This document shows, one piece after another, positions 1-7,958 of a stretch of DNA of 64,000 bases. Each line of letters opens with the position of its first letter. Position 1 is the stretch's first letter. The translations under genes and the position numbers were made by a program. The stretch lies in NCBI RefSeq assembly GCF_907177275.1, contig NZ_CAJSLV010000063.1, positions 36,525-100,524 of the forward strand. The letters are read 5' to 3'. The notes beneath the pieces are model-generated. The model saw nothing but the letters and a program-made list of their open reading frames with translations, was not told where the DNA came from and made no database searches. Source of the DNA: Actinacidiphila cocklensis (GTDB lineage: Bacteria > Actinomycetota > Actinomycetes > Streptomycetales > Streptomycetaceae).

Positions 1-26
1 ATGCTGGGTGTAGGAGAGCTGGCTGT

Positions 27-1421
27 TCATCGGACGACCTCTCGGAGCGCGCGTTTGTCCACCTTGCCGCCCTGGTTGCGGGGCAGGGCGTCGAGCGTGA
101 TCAGGTGCTGCGGCAGTTCGTGGGGGGCCAGCCGGGATCTGAGGAAGGCCCGCAGGTCCGTGTGGTCGACGCTGCCGACGACGGCGACCGCGACCGCCTT
201 GCCGAGCGCGGGGTGCGGCACCCCGAAGGCCGCGGCCTCGACCACGCCGGGGTGCTCGTAGACCGCCTCCTCGACGTGCAGCGTCGAGACCTTGTGCGCA
301 CCGGACTTGACGACGTCGCTCTCCCGGTCGACCAGGTAGAGGTAGCCGTCCTCGTCGACGTAGCCCAGGTCGCCCATCCGCACCCAGCCGCCGCGGAAGA
401 CGCCCTCGGAGGCGGCCGCGTCGCCGTAGTAGCTGCGCGACGCGGTGGGCGAGCGCATCCACACCTCGCCGGTGGCGCGGGCGGGCAGCGGATCGCCGTC
501 CGCGGTGGCGACCTTGACGGCGCCGCCGGACGCGGGGCGGCCGACGCTCGACGGGCGCTCGGGGTCGTAGAGCATCACGGTCTGCGCCGGTGCCGCCTCG
601 GTGGAGGTGTAGTAGTTGGCGATCGTCGCCCGCGGGAAGGCCGCGGTCAGCTCGGCGGCGACCTTGCCGGGCAGCGGGGCCGCGGCCGAGCCGAGCAGCA
701 GCACGCTGGACAGGTCCGACTTCAGGTGCGCCCCGGCGGCGAGCAGTTCGATCGCCATGGTGGGGACCAGGAAGACGGTGCCGACCCGGTGCTCCTCGAT
801 CATCCGGGCGAAGCGACCGGGGGTGAAGTGGCCCAGGGTCAGCACGGCAGGGTGGGCGCCGACCGCGTTGGCCAGCATCCACTGCCCGGCGTTGGTGCCG
901 ATCGGGAAGGCGTGCGCGAGGGTGTGGGAGTGGGCGAAGGGCCTGCGCCGGCCGCCCCAGCCGTAGCCGAGGTTCGCGTGGGTCGCGGCAACTCCCTTGG
1001 GGCGCCCGGTGGTTCCCGAGGTGTAGAGGATCTGCGCCAGGTCGCCGGGCTCCGGCAGCCCGACCGGGCCTTCGGCGGTGGGCAGAGCGCCGGCCCGCAG
1101 CACCAGCGAGGCGCCGCAGTGCGCGAGCATCGCGTCGAGGTCGGTGCTGCTCAGCCGGTCGGAGAGCGGCACCGCGACGGCCCCGGCCTTCAGGACGCCG
1201 AAGAAGGCGACGGCGTACTCCAGCCAGTCGGGGCTGCCGAAGACCAGCCCGACCCGGTCCCCCGGCGCGACCCCGCGCCGCAGCAGACCCGCCGCCACCG
1301 CATCGGAGCGGCGCCACCAGTTTCGGAAAGTCAGTGCACCGGACCCCGCAACTTTTAGGGCGTCACGGTCGGGTTCTGCGGTCGCGCGCGCCCGCAACAA
1401 TTCGGACAGGGTCGTGCTCAC
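27..1421 (-). CDS. AMP-dependent acyl/aryl-CoA ligase-type adenylating enzyme
   Basis: ANL-superfamily enzyme (464 aa) that should activate a carboxylic acid as acyl-AMP and pass it to CoA or to a carrier protein. The core motifs are visible: the P-loop YTSGTTGRPKG, the A5-like YTSTE, the hinge region around GDLGYVDEDGYLYLVDR, and a C-terminal catalytic-lysine segment NQGGKVDKR. The frame is open 128 codons further upstream, but that stretch has no family similarity. The GTG at 1421 is preceded by a GGGGGA ribosome-binding site and gives the normal N-terminus (STTLSELLRARA). It is divergent from the NRPS operon across 304 bp. The 82-aa carrier protein in that operon is a plausible acceptor, so this enzyme may supply the starter acyl group. 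The substrate cannot be read from the sequence. Confidence 0.85.
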   Translation of the reverse strand: MSTTLSELLRARATAEPDRDALKVAGSGALTFRNWWRRSDAVAAGLLRRGVAPGDRVGLVFGSPDWLEYAVAFFGVLKAGAVAVPLSDRLSSTDLDAMLAHCGASLVLRAGALPTAEGPVGLPEPGDLAQILYTSGTTGRPKGVAATHANLGYGWGGRRRPFAHSHTLAHAFPIGTNAGQWMLANAVGAHPAVLTLGHFTPGRFARMIEEHRVGTVFLVPTMAIELLAAGAHLKSDLSSVLLLGSAAAPLPGKVAAELTAAFPRATIANYYTSTEAAPAQTVMLYDPERPSSVGRPASGGAVKVATADGDPLPARATGEVWMRSPTASRSYYGDAAASEGVFRGGWVRMGDLGYVDEDGYLYLVDRESDVVKSGAHKVSTLHVEEAVYEHPGVVEAAAFGVPHPALGKAVAVAVVGSVDHTDLRAFLRSRLAPHELPQHLITLDALPRNQGGKVDKRALREVVR

Positions 1422-1725
1422 GTGCTGTTCCCCCTGGTACGCACCGGCCTGCCACCGGCAAAGTGAAGGAATCGGCTCCGTCTGAAGGCGAGCAAACCCC
1501 CTACAACAGCTCATTGACTGAGCGCGCTCACCCTGGCATTGTCGCCCAGAGCCGTCAACCCTTTCGAATGTGTCGGCCTGATTTACGAAATCGAAAGTTC
1601 CGATTTCCCCGGCCACGATCCCCCGGCCGCAGCAGATCCCTCCCTGACGCCGACCGCGCCGGAGCCGGATCCGCCACCCCGCACGCCGTACCCCGGACAC
1701 GCCAGCACAGCACGTGGAGACACCT
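1422..1725. promoter_or_regulatory. Divergent promoter region of the NRPS locus with a candidate operator
   Basis: The 304-bp gap between the divergent ligase and NRPS genes is more AT-rich than its surroundings. On the plus strand TTGACT (1514-1519) and CATTGT (1537-1542) are separated by 17 bp and could form a vegetative-type promoter, which would leave a leader of about 175 nt. An inverted repeat GAAATCG-N7-CGATTTC (1587-1607) lies inside that leader and looks like a regulator-binding site. The promoter assignment is inference; the dyad is seen directly. Confidence 0.45.
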
Positions 1726-4700
1726 GTGAAGACCGGACCGCTCTCGTTCGGGCAGCAAAGACTGTGGTTCCTGCACCAGTTCGACCCGAAGGACCCCTCG
1801 CACAACGCCGGGTACGCCTACCGGGTGCGGGGCGTGCTCGATCCGGACGCGTTGCGGGCGGCCTTCACCGCCGTCGTGGCACGGCACGACGCGCTGCGGA
1901 CCCGCTTCACCGCCCAGGACGGGGAGCCGCGGGCCGTCGTCGAGGAACCCGAGCCTGTGGACGTCGAGTCGGTCGGAGCCGAGACGGTGGCGGACGCCGA
2001 GCGGATCGTCGCCGCGCGCGCCAACACCCCGTTCGACCTGGGCGCCGCGCCGCCGCTGCGGGTCACGCTGGTCCGGCTGGCCGACGACGACCACGTGCTG
2101 TGCGTCGTCCTGCACCACATCAACGGCGACGGCTGGTCGTTCAACGTGCTGCGGGACGAGATCGCGACCCACTACGCCGGGCAGCCGCTGCCCGAACTCC
2201 CTCTCCAGTACGGCGACGTGGTCGCCGCGGCCGGCGAACCCGCCGATCCCGGCTGGTGGATCGAGCGGCTGGCCGGGGCGCCCGACCTGGACCTGCCCAC
2301 CGACCGGCCGCGGCCCGCGGAGCGCAGCACCGAGGGCGGCGACGTCCGGTTCGAGCTGCCGGTGGAAACGGCGGACGCGATACGGGAGTTGGCCCGGCAG
2401 TCGCGCTGCACCCCGTACATGGTGCTGCTGACCGCCTACCAGGTGCTGCTGGCCCGGCACAGCGGGCAGAGCGACTTCTGCGTCGGCACACCTGCCGCCG
2501 GGCGGGGCAGGCCCGAGCTCGAACGCGTGGTCGGCTTCCTGTCCACCACGATGGTGCTGCGCTGCGACCTGGCGGGCGACCCGTCCTTCGGCGACCTGCT
2601 GCGGGCCACCCGGCGCAACGTGCTGGCCGCGCTCGCCCACCCCGACGTGCCTTTCGAGCATCTCGTCGGCGCGCTCGGCATCGAGCGCGATCTGAGCAGG
2701 ACCCCGCTCTACCAGGCGATGTTCGCCCTGCACACGCACGGTTCGGTCGCCGAGCCGCTGCCGGGCCTGGCCGCCGAGCCCTTCCCGCTGGGCTGGCACT
2801 CGGCGCGCTGCGACCTGTCGCTCGACCTGTACGAGCAGCCCGACGGCAGCATGGTCGCCTTCCTGATCCACAGCACCGACCTGTTCGACCACGGCACCGC
2901 CCGGCGGATGGCCGACCGCTTCGTGCACCTGCTCGGCTCGGTGCTGGCCGACCCGCAACGACCGGTCGGGCAACTGGAGTTGCTGCCGCCGCAGGAACGC
3001 GACCTGCTCGACGCCTGGAACAACACCGGCGTCGAACTGCCCGCGGTGACGCTGGTCGACCTGGTGCTGGACCGGGCCGCGGCCGACCCGGACGCGGTCG
3101 CCGTCGTCGCCGGCTCGGTCGTGCTCACCTACCGCGAACTGGTCGGTGTGGCGGCCGCGTTGGCGGGTGACCTGCGGGAGCGGGGGGTCGGCCGCGGCGC
3201 GCTGGTGGCCGTGCAGACCTCGCGGCGGGCCGAGATGGTGGTGGCGCTGCTCGGCGTGGCGATGTCCGGGGCCGCGTACGTACCGGTCGACCCGGAGTAT
3301 CCGGCGGCCCGCATCGCGTACGTCGTCGAGGACTGCGGGGCCGCGCTGGTCCTCACCGACGCGGACCTGGACCACGTCCTGGACGCCGGGCCGGGGCAGG
3401 TCCCCGAGGGGCGGCCGCGGCCCGGCGACACCGCGTACGTGCTCTACACCTCGGGGTCGACCGGCAACCCCAAGGGGGTGGTCGTGCCGCACCGGGCGCT
3501 GGCCAACTTCCTGCTGGCGATGCGGACCCTGGTCGGCAGCACACCGCGGGACCGGTGGCTGGCGCTGACCTCGCTGTCCTTCGACATCTCCGCCCTTGAG
3601 CTGTACCTGCCGCTGGTCACCGGCGGCCGGGTGGTCGTCGCCGACGCCGCGACCTCGCGCGACGGCGGCACGCTGGCGGGGCTGATCAGGGACGAGGGCG
3701 TCACCCACGTCCAGGCCACCCCCTCGGGCTGGCGGGTGCTGCTCACCGGCGACTTCCCGCGGGTGGCGGGGCTGACCGGCGGCGAACCGCTGCCGCTCCG
3801 GCTCGCGCGCGAACTGCGGTCCAGAACCAGCAGGTTGGTCAACGTCTACGGACCCACCGAGACCACCGTCTGGTCCACCGCCTGGGAGGTGCCCGAGCAC
3901 CCGCAGCGCATCACCGTCGGCACCCCGATCGCCAACACCTCGGTCCACGTGGTCGATCCGCACGGCGCCCCGGTCCCGATCGGCGTACCCGGCGAACTGC
4001 TCATCGGCGGCGCCGGGGTCGCCGACGGCTACCTCGGGCGGCCCGAGCTGACCGCCGAGCGCTTCGTCGACGTCCCCGGCTCGGGGCGTCTGTACCGCAC
4101 GGGCGACGTCGTCCGCCGGCTGCCCGACGGCACCCTGGAGTTCTTCGGCCGCTCCGACGACCAGGTCAAACTGCGCGGCCACCGCATCGAGTTGGGCGAG
4201 GTCGCCGCCGCCCTGGAGACCGGCCCCGGAGTGCGGCAGGCCGTGGTCGCCGTCAGGGACGAGAACCTGGTGGCCTTCTACGTGGCCGAGCAGAGCGCGG
4301 ACTCCGGGCTGCAGGACGCCCTGCGCGAGCACGTGGCCCGCCTGCTGCCCGGCTACATGGTGCCCGCGCAGTACGTCGGCCTGGACGCGCTGCCGCTGAC
4401 GCCCAACGGCAAGGTGGACCGCAAGGCCCTCCCCCGCCCGGGCGACGAGCGGCGGACCGCGGGCGGCCGGCCGCCGCGGACCGAGGCGGAGAAGCTCGTC
4501 GCCGAGGTCTTCGCCGAGGTGCTGGACGCCGAGGACGTCCGCGCCGACGACGACTTCTTCGCGCTGGGCGGCCACTCGCTGCGTGCCGCGATGCTCACCG
4601 CGCGGCTCGGCGCACGGACCGGCGCGGTGATCCCGATGGGCGACGTCTTCCGGCACCCGGTCGTCGAGGAACTGGCGGCGCTGGTCGAGGCGGCCGTGCC

Positions 4701-7700
4701 CGGGACGGTCTCGGCGCCCGTGCCCCGGCCCGCCGGCACGCAGGCGCCGCTGTCCTTCGCGCAGGAGCGGCTGTGGTTCCTGGCCAGGCTCGACCCGCAG
4801 GACGCCTCGTACAACATGTGGTTGGCCAAGCGGCTGCGCGGTCCGCTGGACGAGGCCGCGCTGCGCGGCGCGCTCGACGCGGTGACCGCGCGGCACGAGA
4901 TCCTGCGCACCCGCTTCCCCGAGGTGGACGGTGCGCCCGCGGCGGTCGTCGAACCGCCGCGGCCGGTGCCGGTGGAGCTGCTGCGGGCGGCCGACGAGAA
5001 CGCGGCCTTCGCCATGGTGTCGGCCAGGACCAACACCCCGCTGGACCTCGGCGCGGCCCCGCCGCTGCGGGCGAGCCTGATCAGGATCGCCGACGACGAC
5101 CACGTGGTGTGCCTGGTGATGCACCACATCCTCGGCGACGGCTGGTCGCTGAACATCCTCTACGACGAGCTGGCCGCGCTCTACTCGGGGCGCGAGCTCC
5201 CGCCGCTGCCGGTGCAGTTCGGCGACATCGCGATCTGGCAGCGCGGCCAGGACAGCGCCGGGCAGCTCGACTACTGGCAGCGGCGGCTCGCCGACCCCGC
5301 GCCGCTCGCGCTGCCGGTGGACCGCCCGCGCGCGGCGGTGCCCAAGCGCAGCGGCGGCATCACCGCGCTGCGGCTCGACGAGCGGGAGACGGCGGCCCTC
5401 GCGCGGCTCGGCCGCGAGCACCGCTGCACCCTGTTCATGGTGCTGCTCGCCGCCTACCAGGCGGTGCTGGCCCGGCACACCGGCGGCAGCGACATCCTGG
5501 TCGGCACCGTCACCGCGGGCCGCGACCGGCTGGAGCTGGAGCCCGCCATCGGCTACCTCACCGACGTGCTGGTGCTGCGCGGCGACCTGGCCGCCGACCC
5601 GACGGTGGCCGAGCTGCTGGACCGCACCCGCGGCGACGTCCTGGACGCCTTCGCCCACCAGGGCATCCCCTTCGAGGAGTTGGCGGCGCAGCTGCGGGTG
5701 GTGCGCGACCCGTCGCGCACCCCGCTCTTCCAGACCATGGCGATCCTGCACACCCAGGGCGCCGACCACGACGAGGACGCCTTCGCCGGGATGCGCAGCA
5801 CCGCCTTCGACGGCGGCTTCCAGCAGGCCAAGTTCGACCTGATGCTGGAGGCGTGGCAGGACGGCCCCGAGCTGCTGCTGTCCCTCGTCTACGACGCCGA
5901 GCTGTTCGACGCGGCGACCGTCACCCGGCTCACCGAGCGCTTCGGCACCCTGCTGCGGTCGCTGCCCGAGCACACCGCCACGCCCTTCTCGGCGATCCCG
6001 ATCCTCACTCCCGAGGACACCGCGGCCCTGGAGGGTCCGCCGCTCGGCGAAACCCCCTCCGTACCCGACCTGTTCGCGGCGGCGGTCCGTGAGCGTCCGG
6101 ACGCCGTCGCGCTGTCCTGCGGCGAGCGGCTGGTCACCTACGCGGAACTGGATGCCCGGGCAGCCGAATTGGCGGCGGGCCTGCCGCGCGGCGGGGTCGT
6201 CGGCATCCGGCTGGGCCGCAGCGTCGACGCGATCGCCGCGATGCTCGCCGCCTGGCGCGCGGGCAGCGCCTACCTGCCGCTGGACCCCGAATACCCGGAG
6301 CAGCGACTGGCGTTCATGGCGCAGGACAGCGGCGCCTCCGTCGTCCTGACGCCGGAGGCGCCGCAGCGGCTGACCTCCTCGACGGCGGCCGACGCGGCGT
6401 ACGTCATCTACACCTCGGGCTCCACCGGTGTCCCCAAGGGCGTCGCGGTCGGGCACCCGGCGCTCGCCGCCCGCGTGGCATGGATGCGGGAGGCGTACGA
6501 ACTGCGGCCCGGCGACCGGATCGTGCAGTTCGCGTCGCTGAGCTTCGACACCCACGTCGAGGAGGTCTTCCCCGCGCTCGCCGCCGGCGCCCGGATCGAC
6601 CTGCTGCCCGAGGGCGCGATCACGCTGACCGACCACCTCGACGGCGTCACCGTGCTCGACCTGCCGACCGCGTACTGGCACCACCTGGTCGACGAGATCG
6701 ACCGGATCGACTGGCCCGACACCCTGCGGCTGGTCGTCCTCGGCGGCGAGCAGGTCCACGAGGCCGCGGTGGCCCGCTGGCGCGGGCGCTTCGGCGACCG
6801 GGTGCGGCTGGTCAACACCTACGGCCCGACCGAGGCGACGGTCATCGCGACGGCCGCGGAGCTGACCGGCGGCGGGCGGCCGCCGATCGGGCGGCCGATC
6901 GGCGGCACCAGGATCGTGCTGCTCGGCCCGCACGGCGAGGCCGTACCGCCGGGCTCGCCCGGCGAGTTGTGCATCGGCGGCGCGGGGCTCGCCGACGGCT
7001 ACCTCGGGCGGCCGGACCTGACCGCGGAACGCTTCACCGAGGTCGGCGGCCACCGGATGTACCGCAGCGGCGACCGCGCACGGCTGCGGCCCGACGGGCA
7101 ACTGGAGTTCCTCGGCCGCCTCGACGACCAGGTCAAGCTGCGCGGCTTCCGCATCGAGCCCGGCGAGATCGAGGCCAGGCTCGGCGGCCGCGGAGCCGTC
7201 GCCGTGCACGGCGAGACGCTGGTCGGCTACACCGTCGGCGATCCGGCGCCGCTCGCCGAGGAGTTGCGCGCCGCGCTGCCGCCGCACCTGGTGCCCGCGG
7301 TGTGGGTCGAGCTGGACGCGCTGCCGCTCACCCCCGGCGGGAAGCTGGACCGGGCCGCACTGCCGGCACCCGCCAGGACCGCGGCGGCGGTCGCCCCGCG
7401 CACCGACGCGGAGGTCCTGGTCGCCGAGGTCTTCACGGAGGTCCTCGCGGTGCCCGACGTCGGCGCCATGGACGACTTCTTCACGCTCGGCGGCCACTCG
7501 CTGCTGGCCGTGAAGGTGATCGCCAGGCTCCGGGCGGCCACCGACGTGGACCTGCCGATCAGGACGCTGTTCGACCACGGGACGGTGGCGGGCGTCGCGC
7601 AGGCCCTTGAGGACGCCCTGCTCGCCGAGATCGACCAGCTGACCGAGGCGGAGGCCGACCGGCTGCTCGCCGAGAGCCGCGACGTCGCCGTCGTGACGGA

Positions 7701-7713
7701 GGGATCGCTGTGA
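1726..7713 (+). CDS. Dimodular non-ribosomal peptide synthetase (C-A-T-C-A-T)
   Basis: 1995 aa. Domain order with rough residues: C1 1-430 (active site HHINGDG), A1 438-900 (YTSGSTGNPKG, NVYGPTETT, NGKVDRK), T1 with the phosphopantetheine serine in GGHSL near 950, C2 1003-1430 (HHILGDG), A2 1445-1880 (YTSGSTGVPKG, NTYGPTEAT, GGKLDR), T2 with GGHSL near 1924. There is no epimerase, methyltransferase, thioesterase or reductase domain. By alignment to the PheA pocket by eye, A1 reads D-I-L-Q-T-G-V-V-W, close to published glycine codes. A2 reads D-T-E-D-L-G-T-V-I, whose two acidic positions suggest a basic substrate; this is weak. The C domain at the N-terminus implies an acyl or peptidyl donor in trans. 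GTG 1726 was chosen because GGAGA lies 5 nt upstream; GTG 1714 is an alternative. The stop overlaps the next gene by 4 bp. Confidence 0.93.
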   Translation: MKTGPLSFGQQRLWFLHQFDPKDPSHNAGYAYRVRGVLDPDALRAAFTAVVARHDALRTRFTAQDGEPRAVVEEPEPVDVESVGAETVADAERIVAARANTPFDLGAAPPLRVTLVRLADDDHVLCVVLHHINGDGWSFNVLRDEIATHYAGQPLPELPLQYGDVVAAAGEPADPGWWIERLAGAPDLDLPTDRPRPAERSTEGGDVRFELPVETADAIRELARQSRCTPYMVLLTAYQVLLARHSGQSDFCVGTPAAGRGRPELERVVGFLSTTMVLRCDLAGDPSFGDLLRATRRNVLAALAHPDVPFEHLVGALGIERDLSRTPLYQAMFALHTHGSVAEPLPGLAAEPFPLGWHSARCDLSLDLYEQPDGSMVAFLIHSTDLFDHGTARRMADRFVHLLGSVLADPQRPVGQLELLPPQERDLLDAWNNTGVELPAVTLVDLVLDRAAADPDAVAVVAGSVVLTYRELVGVAAALAGDLRERGVGRGALVAVQTSRRAEMVVALLGVAMSGAAYVPVDPEYPAARIAYVVEDCGAALVLTDADLDHVLDAGPGQVPEGRPRPGDTAYVLYTSGSTGNPKGVVVPHRALANFLLAMRTLVGSTPRDRWLALTSLSFDISALELYLPLVTGGRVVVADAATSRDGGTLAGLIRDEGVTHVQATPSGWRVLLTGDFPRVAGLTGGEPLPLRLARELRSRTSRLVNVYGPTETTVWSTAWEVPEHPQRITVGTPIANTSVHVVDPHGAPVPIGVPGELLIGGAGVADGYLGRPELTAERFVDVPGSGRLYRTGDVVRRLPDGTLEFFGRSDDQVKLRGHRIELGEVAAALETGPGVRQAVVAVRDENLVAFYVAEQSADSGLQDALREHVARLLPGYMVPAQYVGLDALPLTPNGKVDRKALPRPGDERRTAGGRPPRTEAEKLVAEVFAEVLDAEDVRADDDFFALGGHSLRAAMLTARLGARTGAVIPMGDVFRHPVVEELAALVEAAVPGTVSAPVPRPAGTQAPLSFAQERLWFLARLDPQDASYNMWLAKRLRGPLDEAALRGALDAVTARHEILRTRFPEVDGAPAAVVEPPRPVPVELLRAADENAAFAMVSARTNTPLDLGAAPPLRASLIRIADDDHVVCLVMHHILGDGWSLNILYDELAALYSGRELPPLPVQFGDIAIWQRGQDSAGQLDYWQRRLADPAPLALPVDRPRAAVPKRSGGITALRLDERETAALARLGREHRCTLFMVLLAAYQAVLARHTGGSDILVGTVTAGRDRLELEPAIGYLTDVLVLRGDLAADPTVAELLDRTRGDVLDAFAHQGIPFEELAAQLRVVRDPSRTPLFQTMAILHTQGADHDEDAFAGMRSTAFDGGFQQAKFDLMLEAWQDGPELLLSLVYDAELFDAATVTRLTERFGTLLRSLPEHTATPFSAIPILTPEDTAALEGPPLGETPSVPDLFAAAVRERPDAVALSCGERLVTYAELDARAAELAAGLPRGGVVGIRLGRSVDAIAAMLAAWRAGSAYLPLDPEYPEQRLAFMAQDSGASVVLTPEAPQRLTSSTAADAAYVIYTSGSTGVPKGVAVGHPALAARVAWMREAYELRPGDRIVQFASLSFDTHVEEVFPALAAGARIDLLPEGAITLTDHLDGVTVLDLPTAYWHHLVDEIDRIDWPDTLRLVVLGGEQVHEAAVARWRGRFGDRVRLVNTYGPTEATVIATAAELTGGGRPPIGRPIGGTRIVLLGPHGEAVPPGSPGELCIGGAGLADGYLGRPDLTAERFTEVGGHRMYRSGDRARLRPDGQLEFLGRLDDQVKLRGFRIEPGEIEARLGGRGAVAVHGETLVGYTVGDPAPLAEELRAALPPHLVPAVWVELDALPLTPGGKLDRAALPAPARTAAAVAPRTDAEVLVAEVFTEVLAVPDVGAMDDFFTLGGHSLLAVKVIARLRAATDVDLPIRTLFDHGTVAGVAQALEDALLAEIDQLTEAEADRLLAESRDVAVVTEGSL

Positions 7714-7958
7714 CCCAGCTCGTGATCAAGCAGCGCCTGGCCCAACTGGTCGCGGAGTCCTCGGACGGCGCGATCACCGCGGACCAGGCCCTCGCCACCA
7801 CCCTGCCCCTCACCGACCTCGGGCTCAGCTCGCTGTCCCGGATGCGCCTGATCGACGCGGTGGAGGACGAGTACGGCGTCGAGATCGACCTCGACGACAC
7901 CGGCTGGGACCTCGTCGACAACCTCGACTCCCTCGCCGCCCACCTGACGGCCCGATGA
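7710..7958 (+). CDS. Free-standing acyl/peptidyl carrier protein
   Basis: 82-aa acidic protein of normal carrier-protein size. The motif DLGLSSLS places the phosphopantetheine-accepting serine at about residue 41, followed by the typical acidic helix II/III region (DAVEDEYGVEIDLDD). The GTG start overlaps the NRPS stop by 4 bp and its own stop overlaps the next start by 4 bp, so the three proteins should be made together. It could hold the starter acyl group delivered by the divergent ligase, or a final building block or intermediate used by the stand-alone condensation protein. Which of these applies cannot be decided here. Confidence 0.88.
   Translation: MTQLVIKQRLAQLVAESSDGAITADQALATTLPLTDLGLSSLSRMRLIDAVEDEYGVEIDLDDTGWDLVDNLDSLAAHLTAR

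Noticed and set aside
1555..7578. 2007-codon open frame antisense to the NRPS gene
   Set aside because: It is a mirror of the NRPS gene caused by GC-rich third positions. It has no domain, its composition is Arg/Gly/Gln/Val-rich, and the opposite strand has complete NRPS motifs.
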